Shown in pieces: positions 1 to 10,178 of a DNA stretch of 64,000 nt. The notes under the pieces were generated by a model that did no database searches, was not told where the DNA came from, and saw only the letters and a program-made list of their open reading frames with translations. The DNA is from Cladocopium goreaui. Taxonomy: Eukaryota; Sar; Dinophyceae; Suessiales; Symbiodiniaceae. Position 1 is the stretch's first letter, and each line of letters opens with the position of its first letter. Position numbers and translations under genes: made by a program. Location: positions 372,001 through 436,000 of the forward strand of contig CAMXCT020002680.1 in assembly GCA_947184155.2 (NCBI GenBank). The letters are read 5' to 3'.

Positions 1-665
1 AGAGGCTTTTACACACAGAGCCTTTTACACACAGACGCTTTTACACACAGACGCTTTTACACACAGAGACTTTTACACACAGAGACTTTTACACACAGAG
101 ACTTTTACACACAGACGCTTTTACACACAGACACTTTTACACACAGACGCTTTTTACACACAGACGCTTTTTACACACAGACACATTTGACACACAAACA
201 CATTTACACACAGAGGCTTTTACACACAAACACTTTTACACAAACACTTTTACACACAAACACTTTTACACACAGACGCTTTTACACACAGACGCTTTGA
301 CACACAGACGCTTTTACACACAGACGCTTTTACATACAGAGACTTTTACACACAGCGACGCTTTTACACACAGAAGCTTTTACACACAGACGCTTTTACA
401 CACAGACACTTTTACACACAGACGCTTTTACACACAGACGCTTTTACACACAAACGCTTTCTACACACAGGGGCTTTTACACACAGAAGCTTTTACACAC
501 AGACGCTTTTACACACAGACACTTTTACACACAGACGCTTTTACACACAGACGCTTTTACATACAGACGCTTTTTACACACAGGCTCTTTTACACACAGA
601 CGCTTTTACACACAGACGCTTTTTACACACAGACGCTTTTTACACACAGGCGCTTTTACACACAG
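1..665. repeat. Tandem array, ~16 bp unit
   Basis: Dozens of head-to-tail copies of a unit close to ACACACAGACGCTTTT, with drift to GACACTTTT and GAGACTTTT and one-base length changes. The array runs off the left edge of the window. Open frames through it read as repetitive Thr/His/Phe strings and are artefacts of the repeat, not genes. Confidence 0.95.
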
Positions 666-1318
666 ACAAGTCCGGCACAAGTAAAATCGCAATTTTACCT
701 CAGTTTTTGACGATCGACCCTCATTTCGTGCGAACGGGTTGCTCCAGCACAAGTAAAATCGCAATTTTTCCTCAGTTTTTGACGATCGACCCTCATTTCG
801 TGCGAAAGGGTTGCTCCGGGACAAGTAAACTCGCAATTGTTCTCAGTTTTTGACGATCGACCCTCATTTCGTGCGAAAGGGTTGCTCCGGGACAAGTAAA
901 ATCGCAATTTTTCCTCAGTTTTTGACGATCGACCTCATTTCGTGCGAAAGGGTTGCTCCGGCACAAGTAAAATCGCAATTTCCTGTCAGTTTTTGACGAT
1001 CGACCCTCATTTCGTGCCAAAGGGTTGCTCCGGGGCAAGTAAAATCGCAATTTCCTGTCAGTTTTTGACGATCGACCCTCATTTCGTGCGAAAGGGTTGC
1101 TCCGGCACAAGTAAAATCGCAATTTCCTGTCAGTTTTTGACGATCGACCCTCATTTCGTGCGAAAGGGTTGCTCCGGGGCAAGTAAAATCGCAATTTCCT
1201 CTCAGTTTTTGACGATCGACCCTCATTTCGTGCGAAAGGGTTGCTCCGGGACAAGTAAAATCGCAATTTCCTGTCAGTTTTTGACGATCGACCCTCATTT
1301 CGTGCGAAAGGGTTGCGT
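666..1318. repeat. Tandem array, 72 bp unit, about nine copies
   Basis: About nine copies of a 70-72 bp unit containing TTTTTGACGATCGACC, CTCATTTCGTGCGAAAGGG and GTAAAATCGCAATTT. Copies differ mainly at a CTCAG/CTGTCAG variant and at GGGACAAG/GGCACAAG/GGGGCAAG. It directly abuts the 16 bp array on the left. Open frames exist on both strands because the unit length is a multiple of three; there is no independent sign of coding. Confidence 0.95.
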
Positions 1319-1375
1319 TTCGTGCCGTCTCGTTGGCACTGCCCCTGCTCCCGCCTTCAAAAGAGAAATAGAAAA

Positions 1376-1449
1376 GAAGGAGAGGGCAAGAGGGCAAGAG
1401 GGCAAGAGGACAAGAGGGCAAGAGGGCAAGAGGGCAAGAGGGCAAGAGG
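1376..1449. repeat. Short array of AGAGGGCAA units
   Basis: About eight copies of a 9 bp purine-rich unit bridging the 72 bp array and the GATGTGAGAA array. Confidence 0.9.
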
Positions 1450-2076
1450 AGAAGATGTGAGATGAGAAGATGTGAAGATGAGAAGATGTGAGAAGATGTG
1501 AGAAGATGTGAGAAGATGTGAGAAGATGTGAGTGGAGGTGTGAGAAGATGTGAGTGGAGGTGTGAGAAGATGTGAGTGGAGGTGTGAGAAGATGTGAGAA
1601 GATGTGAGAAGATGTGAGAAGATGTGAGAAGATGTGAGAAGATGTGAGAAGATGTGAGAAGATGTGAGAAGATGTGAGAAGATGTGAGAAGATGTGAGAA
1701 GATGTGAGAAGATGTGAGAAGATGTGAGAAAATGTGAGAAGATGTGAGAAGATGTGAGAAGATGTGAGAAGATGTGAGAAGATGTGAGAAGATGTGAGAA
1801 GATGTGAGAAGATGTGAGAAGATGTGAGAAGATGTGAGAAGATGTGAGAAGATGTGAGAAGATGTGAGAAGAGGTGAGAAGATGTGAGAAGATGTGAGAA
1901 GATGTGAGAAGATGTGAGAAGATGTGAGAAGATGTGAGAAGATGTGAGAAGATGTGAGAAGATGTGAGAAGATGTGAGAAGATGTGAGAAGATGTGAAGA
2001 TGAGAAGATGTGAGAAGATGCGAAGATGAGAAGATGTGAAGATGAGAAGATGTGAAGATGAGAAGATGAGAAGATG
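1450..2076. repeat. Minisatellite, GATGTGAGAA 10 bp unit
   Basis: Roughly sixty copies of GATGTGAGAA with rare variants (AATGTGAGAA, GAGGTGAGAA, GTGGAGGTGT near the left end). All G and no C on the plus strand, so strongly strand-asymmetric. The opposite-strand frame reads as Ser/His/Leu/Phe repeats and is not a gene. Confidence 0.95.
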
Positions 2077-3387
2077 TTTTACAGACCCCCACTATTGGAA
2101 GAACCCTGCGCTCAGACGCTCTCGGGAAAAAATGTTCCAAACCACCAACCAGTAATCATTCACTAACCTGGTATAAGGTGATTTTGGGACCATTCCCTAG
2201 ACATTCACCATCATTCCGGGAGAACAGTCAGGTCGCTATCATGTATCCAGATCAATTTTATGCATTCTTATTGCAATGTTCGTTCTCATTTGATTGGGAA
2301 CTGGATACAGTAGTTTATAGGTTAAAATATAGTGTTTCTTCAACGGTTGGTTGCGTTAATTCTAATAGCTTTAATATTAATCAGTGTGTTCAATTCTTGA
2401 TGGCTGATAAACCATCAAAAACCATTGAATAATTGGATTGCATGAACTTATCCTGGATGTATTGTAGACTATACATGGATGATAAAATATGTGCTTTCGA
2501 AAAAGGGGAATGTGTCAAACAATCATCGTAGGGATTTCCAGCTTGAAAATCCCAAGGTTCAATCGGAAGTCTCAAATGGAAGATAAGTACTGTAATCTAA
2601 AATGGGATGGGTCGAAATGATCAACTTCACAAAATATGGTCTGGTTTAAGAGGATATTATAATACCCATAGGATCCATGTATGCTATATATGGTAACGTG
2701 GATCCCATCAATATACCCCAGTCATGTTAGCATATATACCAGCACCATGGATCCGTCATGGGATATATAATCACCCCCTAACTACTTTATGCCTCCCCCC
2801 TCCAAGCTACATGTTTGAAAATGTACCCAAGCTAGGGGGACCATTTCAAAAGGACCACACAAGGTCATCACCCTGCAGGTCTCTCATCCGTTCTTCCCGG
2901 ATGTGGCTTGAACATGTTTTTTGTATTTTTTTGGAGCGCACAATGGCTCGCAATGGGTATTCATAAAAGAGCGATGTTCCTAGATTTTTTGTTGAAATAT
3001 ATTCGAGTGATGGAATTTACAGTGTATTCCGAGCGGCATATCAGTCTGCCACAGTCTGCCCCCCACTGTCTATACATACATTTCATGACCCTTCAGGAAG
3101 CCTTCAGGTTGGGTTTCCTTTTCTGTTTCTCTTTCCTAGCTTAAAACTCAAGGGGTTCCTCAGCATGGTCTCTTGGGACACTGACACTGGCATTGGGTTT
3201 AATCTTAATCTTCTAGTACAATAGCTGATTTCGAAGTGACGACACCAACAGCTTAAACATGTATAAAACGAAGGGAGGGGTGACTTGATATCCTGACATG
3301 TTGACTGATGATTTGAAAGTGCCCTCGCAACGTGGTGCTCCTTGGCCTTTTCAAACGGCAAAATGTCTTGGCAATTCTGGAGAGACC
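2077..3387. other. Spacer without a supported gene
   Basis: AT-rich, non-repetitive sequence between the satellite arrays and the first RCC1-like gene. Short open frames occur on both strands but none shows protein-like composition, splice sites or a recognisable domain. It contains a hairpin element at 2655-2770 and one arm (CCAAACCACCAACCAG) of a dispersed inverted-repeat family near 2137-2152. Confidence 0.6.
2655..2770. repeat. Hairpin element with CCCATAGGATCCATG-type ends
   Basis: The left part reads CCCATAGGATCCATGTATG and the right part CACCATGGATCCGTCATGGG, an imperfect inverted repeat. A clearer relative lies at 57107-57222 with ends CCCATAGGATCCATG and CATGGATCCTATGGG. This suggests a low-copy non-autonomous hairpin element. 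Confidence 0.5.
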
Positions 3388-4851
3388 TTAGTACAAATAT
3401 GCAACCTGAGCTGCAATTGCAGGGCTGTCACTAGGAAACCTCGGCTCGCCCAAGCCCCAAGTCACAACGGATCCGTCCGCCAAGATGGCAACGAATGCTG
3501 AATTTGTTCCTAAAACCTGTTGGACACCCTTGAGCTGATCTTTGACTCCAGAGCTGTCACCACCAAAATCTCGATCGCCCCAAGTCACAACCGATCCATC
3601 TGCAAGGATCGCAGCAAATGCACGATCATTTGAGTGAACCTGCTGGACGCCCTTGAGCTGATCTTTGACTCCAGAGCTGTCACCACCAGAATCTCGATCG
3701 CCCCAAGTCACAACCGATCCATCTGCAAGGATCGCAGAAAATGCACAACAATTTGAGTGAACCTGCTGGACACCCTTGAGCTGATCTTTGACTCTGGAGC
3801 TGTCACCACCATATTTTCGCTTGCCCCAAGTTACAACCGATCCATCTGCAAGGATCGTAGCAAATGCACGAGCAGTTGCGTGAACCTGCTGGACATTCTT
3901 GAGCTGATCTTTGACTCCAGAGCTGTCACCACCAGAACGTCGATCGCCCCAAGTCACAACCGATCCATCTGCGAGGATCGCAGCAAATGCGCTATCAGTT
4001 GCGTGAACCTTCTGGACACCCTTGAGCTGATCTTTGACTCCAGAGCTGTCACCACCAGAATCTCGATCGCCCCAAGTCACAACCGATCCATCTGCAAGGA
4101 TCGCAGCAAATGCGCCATCAGTTGCATGAACCTGCTGGACACCAATGAGCTGATCTTTGACTCCAGAGCTGTCACCACCAGAATCTCGATCGCCCCAAGT
4201 CACAACTGATCCATCTGCAAGGATCGCAGCAAATGCGCTACAAGTTGCGTGAACCTGCTGGACACCCTTGAGCTGATCTTTGACTCCAGAGCTGTCACCA
4301 CCAAAATCTCGATCGCCCCAAGTCACAACCGATCCATCTGCAAGGATCGCAGCAAATGCACGATCATTTGAGTGAACCTGCTGGACGCCCTTGAGCTGAT
4401 CTTTGACTCCAGAGCTGTCACCACCAGAATCTCGATCGCCCCAAGTCACAACCGATCCATCCGCAAGGATCGCAGAAAATGCGTCATCAGTTGCATGAAA
4501 CTGCTGGACACCAATGAGCTGATCTTTGACTCCAGAGCTGTCACCACCAGAATCTCGATCGCCCCAAGCCACAACGCGGTTGCCTCCACAGCACCACAAT
4601 GCGTTAGCTGCAAGTGTTGCTGCTACCTTTGCCTGTATGGCAACGGCTGTCAGATGGTCCCCCTCTTGAAGTCCTGCAGCTTGCAGAGACTCTGCAGGAT
4701 CCAACATATCATTAGTTGCAGTCACAAGCCTCAAGAAGCCAAGCTGAAATGATTTCTGGGCCAGAACCCTCAAGTCCCCTACTTTGGAGGACTGCAGAAG
4801 TGAAAATTTCTCACTGCGACCACTTGGCAACGCTACGTTGAGTTGCAACAT
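3388..4851 (-). CDS. Ubiquitin-like / RCC1-repeat protein, copy 1 (9 repeats)
   Basis: About 487 residues in one uninterrupted frame. I chose the ATG at 4851 (MLQLNVALPSG) because the frame upstream has only a TTG and then closes, and because this start is shared by all three copies. Residues 1-75 look like a ubiquitin-fold domain (VGDLRVLAQKSFQ, LQAAGLQEGDHLT). From residue ~84 the protein is nine repeats of about 41 residues, each with AILADGSVVTWG and SSGVKDQLKGVQQVH. This resembles RCC1/ATS1-type beta-propeller blades. Such ubiquitin-like plus RCC1 proteins are numerous in dinoflagellates; their substrate and role are unknown to me. A link to ubiquitin signalling or protein scaffolding is inference. 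The protein ends IAAQVAYLY. No introns are visible. Confidence 0.85.
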   Translation of the reverse strand: MLQLNVALPSGRSEKFSLLQSSKVGDLRVLAQKSFQLGFLRLVTATNDMLDPAESLQAAGLQEGDHLTAVAIQAKVAATLAANALWCCGGNRVVAWGDRDSGGDSSGVKDQLIGVQQFHATDDAFSAILADGSVVTWGDRDSGGDSSGVKDQLKGVQQVHSNDRAFAAILADGSVVTWGDRDFGGDSSGVKDQLKGVQQVHATCSAFAAILADGSVVTWGDRDSGGDSSGVKDQLIGVQQVHATDGAFAAILADGSVVTWGDRDSGGDSSGVKDQLKGVQKVHATDSAFAAILADGSVVTWGDRRSGGDSSGVKDQLKNVQQVHATARAFATILADGSVVTWGKRKYGGDSSRVKDQLKGVQQVHSNCCAFSAILADGSVVTWGDRDSGGDSSGVKDQLKGVQQVHSNDRAFAAILADGSVVTWGDRDFGGDSSGVKDQLKGVQQVLGTNSAFVAILADGSVVTWGLGEPRFPSDSPAIAAQVAYLY

Positions 4852-4915
4852 TTCGCAAACGCTCAAGCTCAAAACATCTCAAAACATCTCAAAACTAGCA
4901 GTTCTTCCCACTGAT

Positions 4916-4930
4916 CTTGAGCCAGACTGC
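4916..4930 (-). other. Possible degenerate spliced-leader relic upstream of copy 1
   Basis: On the minus strand this reads GCAGTCTGGCTCAAG, matching 12 of 15 bases of the 3' end of the dinoflagellate spliced leader (CCATTTTGGCTCAAG). It is in sense orientation about 65 nt upstream of the ATG. Equivalent sites precede copy 2 (6653-6667) and copy 3 (9101-9115, last base changed). Such relics are known where spliced mRNAs were reverse-transcribed back into the genome. Chance similarity is possible. Confidence 0.4.
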
Positions 4931-5059
4931 ACCATGCGGATGTTGGTGACCACCATCAACCTGCTATATCCTACCCTGTGCTTTTGGCTGCACATCGCTG
5001 GTAGCGCGTTCAGCATCCTTTCAATTCAGCCATTGTTTGTTCATCTTAAACTCCATTTG

Positions 5060-7591
5060 TAGAAACTTTGATGCTCTACGGTCGGTAGAATGGTCTGCAT
5101 CAGCCGCTTGCAAATATCGTCTCCTAGCAGGGCAAGAAGAATTGCTACAATAGCTTTGGAGAATATCTGACACAGCAGCAGAGGTGTTTCCTACACAGCG
5201 CATGCTTTGCGCTTTGCTTTTAAAGTGGAGAGTTCAACAACTAGAAAAATGGGGATTTCACTCAAAGGATTTGTTGATTTGTCAGGCAACAAATGGTTTC
5301 AATCAACAAATTGGGGGGAGTCCGACAAATATTCCGGTGATGAACCAGCCGAATTGGGACTTTTTAACCTCAAGTAACACAAATTCAGATGTTTCAACCA
5401 ACCAATTACTCTTGCGGTCTTGAGCCAACAACATGAAAGTTGTCAAAAACTTAAAACCATGTTGTGTGTCTTTGTTCAAGAAAGATGTGGTTTCGACCAG
5501 CAACATACCCAGCAGCGCATCAGGAGCTAAAGCGTCAAAGTTAGGGATTTCAAGCAGCGCATAATTTGTGATAATTTGTGTGCTTCAGCAACACAGACAT
5601 GGGCAGCTTAATCAACGCCAATGGGAGCATAAACCAATAGCACCCAATCACTATCAACGACTGGAGGTTTGCCTAAGGGTTGATTGAGATCATAGCACAT
5701 TATGCCCATCATCTTGGGATATTCTAGGATGATCGGGGCCAGAAATAGTGCGGACATCAGGATACGGCCGACAGAAATGGAGATGACTGGTTGGTCTGTC
5801 CTTGGACGTGGTGGTCCCTGGCCTTTTCAAACAGCAAAATGTCTTGGCAATTCTGGAGAGACCTTAGTACAAATATGCAACCTGAGCTGCAATTGAAGAG
5901 CCGTCACTACAAAATGGGTTGCCCTGCCAAGATCCCCAAGTCACAACGGATCCGTCTGCAAGGATAGCAACAAATGATGTTCTTGTTCCTTCAACCTGTT
6001 GGATACCCTTGAGCTGATCTTTGACTCCAGAGCTGTCACCACCAAAATAACGATCGCCCCAAGTCACAACCGATCCATCTGCAAGGATCGCAGCAAATGC
6101 GCTATCAGTTGCGTGAACCTGCTGGACACCCTTGAGCTGATCTTTGACTCCAGAGCTGTCACCACCAGAACCCGCACCAGAATTTCGACCTCCCCAAGTC
6201 ACAACCGATCCATCTGCAAGGATCGCAGCAAATGCGCCATGAGTTGCATGAACCTGCTGGACACCAATGAGCTGATCTTTGACTCCAGAGCTGTCACCAC
6301 CAGAATTTGGACTGCCCCAAGCCACAACGCGGTTGCCTCCACAGCACCACAATGCGATAGCTGCATGTGTTGCTGCTACCTTTACCTGTATGGCAACGGC
6401 TGTCAGATGGTCCCCCTCTTGAAGTCCTGCAGCTTGCAGAGACTCCGCAGGATCCAACATATCATTGTTTGCAGTCACAAGCCTCAAGAAGCCAAGCTGA
6501 AATGATTTCTGGGCCAGAACCCTCAAGTCCCCTACTTTGGAGGACTGCAGAAGGGACAATTTCTCACTGCGACCACTTGGCAACGATACGTTGAGTTGCA
6601 ACATTTCGCTAACGCTCAAAACATCTCAAAACTAGCAGTTCTTCCCACTGATCTTGAGCCAGACTGCACCATGCGGATGTTGGTGGCCACCATCAACCTG
6701 CTATATCCTACCCTGTGCTTTTGGCCATCGCTGGTAGCGCGTTCAGCATCCTTTCAATTCAGCCATTGTTTGTTCATCTTAAACTCCATGTGTAGAAACT
6801 TTGATGCTCTACGGTCGGTAGAATGGTCTGCATCAGCCGCTTGCAAATATCGTCTCCTGGCAGGGCAAGAAGAATTGCTATAGCTTTGGAGAATATCTGA
6901 CACAGCAGCAGAGGTGTTTCCTACACAGCGCATGCTTTGCGCTTTGCTTTTAAAGTGGAGAGTTCAACAACTAGAAAAATTGGGATTTCAATCATAGGAT
7001 TTGTTGATTTGTCAGGCAACAAATGGTTTCAATCAACAAATTGGGGGGAGTCCGACAGATATTCCGGTGTTGAACCAGCCGAATTGGGACTTTTTAACCT
7101 CAAGTAACGCAAATTCAGATGTTTCAACCAACCAATTACTCTTGCGGTCTTGAGCCAACAACATGAAAGTTGTCAAAAACTTAAAACCATGTTGTGTGTC
7201 TTTGTTCAAGAAAGATGTGGTTTCGACCAGCAACATACCCAGCAGCGCATCAGGAGCTAAAGCGTCAAAGTTAGGGATTTCAAGCAGCGCATAATTTGTG
7301 ATAATTTGTGTGCTTCAGCAACACACATGGGCAGCTTAATCAACGCGAATGGGAGCATAAACCAATAGCACCCAATCACTATCAACGACTGGAGGTTTGC
7401 CTAAGGGTTGATTGAGATCATAGCACATTATGCCCATCATCTTGGGATATTCTAGGATGATTGGGGCCAGAAATAGTGCGGACATCAGGATACGGCCGAC
7501 AGAAATGGAGATGACTGGTTGGTGTGTCCTTGGACGTGGTGGTCCCTGGCCTTTTCAAACAGCAAAATGTCTTGGCAATTCTGGAGAGACC
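5060..7591. repeat. Tandem segmental duplication of RCC1-gene upstream regions
   Basis: The ~0.8 kb spacer upstream of copy 1 (about 5060-5863) and that upstream of copy 2 (about 6790-7591) are nearly identical. Shared strings include TCAATCAACAAATTGGGGGG, GCAGCGCATCAGGAGCTAAA and GATCATAGCACATTATGCCC. This shows a recent tandem duplication of gene plus spacer. The region upstream of copy 3 diverges after about 60 bp. Confidence 0.85.
5864..6604 (-). CDS. Ubiquitin-like / RCC1-repeat protein, copy 2 (3 repeats)
   Basis: About 246 residues from ATG 6604 (MLQLNVSLPSG). Same architecture as its neighbours, a ubiquitin-like N-terminus followed by AILADGSVVTWG repeats, but only three repeats remain. 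One spacer carries an extra GAGS insertion. Three blades cannot close a canonical seven-bladed RCC1 propeller, so the product may oligomerise or be a contracted relic. The frame is fully open and the C-terminus IAAQVAYLY is intact, so it is not an obvious pseudogene. Confidence 0.8.
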   Translation of the reverse strand: MLQLNVSLPSGRSEKLSLLQSSKVGDLRVLAQKSFQLGFLRLVTANNDMLDPAESLQAAGLQEGDHLTAVAIQVKVAATHAAIALWCCGGNRVVAWGSPNSGGDSSGVKDQLIGVQQVHATHGAFAAILADGSVVTWGGRNSGAGSGGDSSGVKDQLKGVQQVHATDSAFAAILADGSVVTWGDRYFGGDSSGVKDQLKGIQQVEGTRTSFVAILADGSVVTWGSWQGNPFCSDGSSIAAQVAYLY

Positions 7592-9058
7592 TTAGTACAA
7601 ATATGCAACCTGAGCTGCAATTGAAGAGACGTCACTACAAAATGAATTGCCCTGCCAAGATCCCCAAGTCACAACGGATCCGTCTGCAAGGATAGCAACA
7701 AATGCTGTTTTTGTTACTTCAACCTGTTGGACACCCTTGAGCTGATCTTTGACTCCAGAGCTGTCACCACCAAAATCTCGACCGCCCCAAGTCACAACCG
7801 ATCCATCTGCAAGGATCGCAGCAAATGCACGATAATTTGAGTGAACCCGCTGGACACCCTTGAGCTGTTCTTTAACCCCAGAGCTGTCAGCACCATAATT
7901 TCGACCGCCCCAAGTCACAACGGATCCATCTGCAAGGATTGCAGCAAATGCATGACAAGTTGCGTGAACCTGCTGGACACCCTTGAGCTGATCTTTGACT
8001 CCAGAGCTGTCACCACCAGAATCTGGATCACCCCAAGCCACAACCGATCCATCTGCAAGGATCGCAGCAAATGCACGATAACTTGAGTGAACCCGCTGGA
8101 CACCCTTGAGCTGTCCTTTAACCCCAGAGCTGTCAGCACCATAATTTCGACCGCCCCAAGTCACAACGGATCCATCTGCAAGGATTGCAGCAAATGCATG
8201 ACAAGTTGCGTGAACCTGCTGGACACCAATGAGCTGATCTTTGACTCCAGAGCTGTCACCACCAGAACGTCGATCGCCCCAAGTCACAACCGATCCATCT
8301 GCAAGGATCGCAGCAAATGCACGAGCAGTTGCGTGAACCTGCTGGACACCCTTGAGCTGATCTTTGACTCCAGAGCTGTTACCACCATAATTTCGATCGC
8401 CCCAAGTCACAACCGATCCATCTGCAAGGATCGCAGCAAATGCACGAGCAGTTGCGTGAACCTGCTGGACACCCTTGAGCTGATCTTTAACCCCAAAGCT
8501 GTCACCACCATAATTTCGACTGCCCCAAGTTACAACCGATCCATCTGCAAGGATCGCAGAAAATGCGCCATTAGTTGCATGAACCTGCTGGACACCCTTG
8601 AGCTGATCTTTGACTCCAGAGCTGTCACCACCAGAATCTCGATCGCCCCAAGTCACAACCGATCCATCTGCAAGGATCGCAGCAAATGCACGATAATTTG
8701 AGTGAACCTGCTGGACACCCTTGAGCTGATCTTTAACCCCAGAGCTGTCACCACCAGAATTTGGACTGCCCCAAGCCACAACGCAGTTGCCTCCACAGCA
8801 CCACAATGCGATAGCTTCAGAGGATGCTGCTACCTTTACTGGTATGGCAACGGCTGTCAGATGGTCCCCCTCTTGAAGTCCTGCAGCTTGCAGAGACTCC
8901 GCAGGATCCAACATATCATTGTTTGCAGTCACAAGCCTCAAGAAGCCACACTGAAATGACTTCTGTGCCAGAAGTTTCAAGTCCCCTACTTTGGAGGACT
9001 GCAGAAGGGGAAATTTCTCACTGCGACCACTTGGCAACGCTACGTTGAGTTGCAACAT
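7592..9058 (-). CDS. Ubiquitin-like / RCC1-repeat protein, copy 3 (9 repeats)
   Basis: About 488 residues from ATG 9058 (MLQLNVALPSG). The ubiquitin-like domain is residues 1-75, followed by nine RCC1-like repeats. Repeats differ from each other mainly in the four residues after TWG (DRDS, SRNY, GRNY, DPDS, GRDF) and in the two residues before AFAAIL (YR, NG, AR, CH, KT). It shares the C-terminal IAAQVAYLY with the other copies. The spacer upstream (9074 on) is not part of the duplicated block. Confidence 0.85.
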   Translation of the reverse strand: MLQLNVALPSGRSEKFPLLQSSKVGDLKLLAQKSFQCGFLRLVTANNDMLDPAESLQAAGLQEGDHLTAVAIPVKVAASSEAIALWCCGGNCVVAWGSPNSGGDSSGVKDQLKGVQQVHSNYRAFAAILADGSVVTWGDRDSGGDSSGVKDQLKGVQQVHATNGAFSAILADGSVVTWGSRNYGGDSFGVKDQLKGVQQVHATARAFAAILADGSVVTWGDRNYGGNSSGVKDQLKGVQQVHATARAFAAILADGSVVTWGDRRSGGDSSGVKDQLIGVQQVHATCHAFAAILADGSVVTWGGRNYGADSSGVKGQLKGVQRVHSSYRAFAAILADGSVVAWGDPDSGGDSSGVKDQLKGVQQVHATCHAFAAILADGSVVTWGGRNYGADSSGVKEQLKGVQRVHSNYRAFAAILADGSVVTWGGRDFGGDSSGVKDQLKGVQQVEVTKTAFVAILADGSVVTWGSWQGNSFCSDVSSIAAQVAYLY

Positions 9059-9564
9059 TTCGCTAACGCTCAAAGCATCTCAAAACTAGCAGTTCTTCCT
9101 ATTGAGCCAGACTGCACTCTAGGGATATGGGTAACCAACATCGACATACTCTATCCACCAAAGGCTTGCAAATATCAGCGCCACTCGCATGGCAGGAGCA
9201 AGTATATTGTACAACACTATAGCTTTCCAGAATGTCATACATATGGGGCATGGACACATGAACAGCTCATGCTTTGCTCTTGGCTTATGCTTTGCTCATT
9301 CCTTCCAAGCCTTTACGAAACAAGGGAACCAACCAGCTACAAACCTGGCTGCTTGGAACATCTGACGAGACATTCTCCATCAAGTTACGGATGTCAACCA
9401 GCACCATGGCTGGTTTAAGCATGTTTGCTGCACACCCCGGGGAAGTTTAATCAACATGGGAACATTTTGGAACATTTTGGAACCGGAGGTTTGCCGAACA
9501 TATATTTCTGGCTAATGGCAGCTGTGGGAACGATGACTGGTTAGCAACCATGCGTGTAACCCAA

Positions 9565-9670
9565 CTGGTTGGTGGTGCAATGTGCCCATCTTGAAAAATA
9601 TGAGTTCGTCAATGGGAAGGATTATCCCATATATTATGGAAAATAAAAAATCTTCCAAACCACCAACCAG
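9565..9670. mobile_element. Family-2 inverted-repeat element (CTGGTTGGTGG ends)
   Basis: Begins CTGGTTGGTGG and ends CCACCAACCAG. The interior has CTTGAAAAATATGAGTTCGTCA and ATATTATGGAAAATA, shared with copies at 24840, 46880 and 48211. Looks like a ~105 bp non-autonomous terminal-inverted-repeat element. Confidence 0.75.
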
Positions 9671-9676
9671 TATATA

Positions 9677-9765
9677 TACCCTCTGGTAAACTAACATAAC
9701 TATGGAACATCACAATTTTTCATGGGTAAATCCTCTATTTCTATGGCCATGTTCAATAGCTGTTT
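9677..9765. mobile_element. Truncated family-1 element
   Basis: Has the left end TACCCTCTGGTAAACTAACATAACTATGG and the internal GGGTAAATCCTCTATTTCTATGGCCATG motif. The matching right end is missing, so this is a decayed copy. Confidence 0.55.
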
Positions 9766-9798
9766 CGCCGTCAGTGACCTGCCGACTGGGTCGATCAC

Positions 9799-9866
9799 GG
9801 TTGGACCATCAACGCCAGGAACAAGTTCCCATTCTTGTCATGGAAAGGCACCTCAGCGATGCAAAT
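9799..9866 (-). CDS. Candidate exon, unknown product
   Basis: Minus-strand segment between acceptor CTGCTTCAG and donor CC|GTGATC. It reads IAEVPFHDKNGNLF in its only sensible frame and joins in phase (0/0) with the exon at 10103-10178. Product not recognised. Confidence 0.5.
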
Positions 9867-10102
9867 CTGAAGCAGTCGGGGCTACATGGGGTACCCCCAG
9901 ATCCAACGGAGTCAACGGAGTAGGAGGATCATCATTTTGCCTCATCAATAGCCACGAACTGAATGAGTGGTAAAAGAAAACACTATATTTCGACAGACCC
10001 AATCATTCACATCAACTTGGTGAATATCCCATTCTATTCCCATAGGTTGGGTTTATATCCCCCCTTTTTTCATCAAAATTTGGGCATTTCACCAAGTCTT
10101 AC

Positions 10103-10178
10103 CATGGCCATCACCAGATGCTGAGGCTTCCCGACCATAATCAGATCTCGCGTAAAGATCCCTTCGGCCATGTCTCTC
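10103..10178 (-). CDS. Candidate exon, unknown product
   Basis: Bounded by acceptor CTGCAG|G and a good GT donor (ATG|GTAAGA). It reads DMAEGIFTRDLIMVGKPQHL with no stop, and joins in phase to 9799-9866 downstream. Family not recognised. Confidence 0.6.

Larger units (their letters stand above)
9074..9798. other. Spacer with two inverted-repeat elements, no gene recognised
   Basis: No coding signal is visible. It holds a family-2 element (9565-9670) and a truncated family-1 element starting at 9677 (TACCCTCTGGTAAACTAACATAACTATGG). Confidence 0.5.

Noticed and set aside
1..1318. Repeat array that could be mistaken for a CRISPR array
   Set aside because: Units are contiguous tandem repeats with no unique spacers, in a eukaryotic genome.
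1..2140. Several open frames of 70-280 codons on both strands
   Set aside because: They are translations of tandem repeats whose unit length keeps a frame open; composition is purely periodic.
5418..5427. TTGGCTCAAG (minus strand), a second spliced-leader-like decamer, also at 7148-7157
   Set aside because: It lies far from any start codon (~570 nt) and matches only ten bases; likely coincidence copied by the tandem duplication.
3757..8959. Long plus-strand open frames opposite the RCC1-like genes
   Set aside because: They mirror the 123 bp repeat on the other strand and start and stop irregularly; the minus frames have shared starts, a conserved domain and a common C-terminus.
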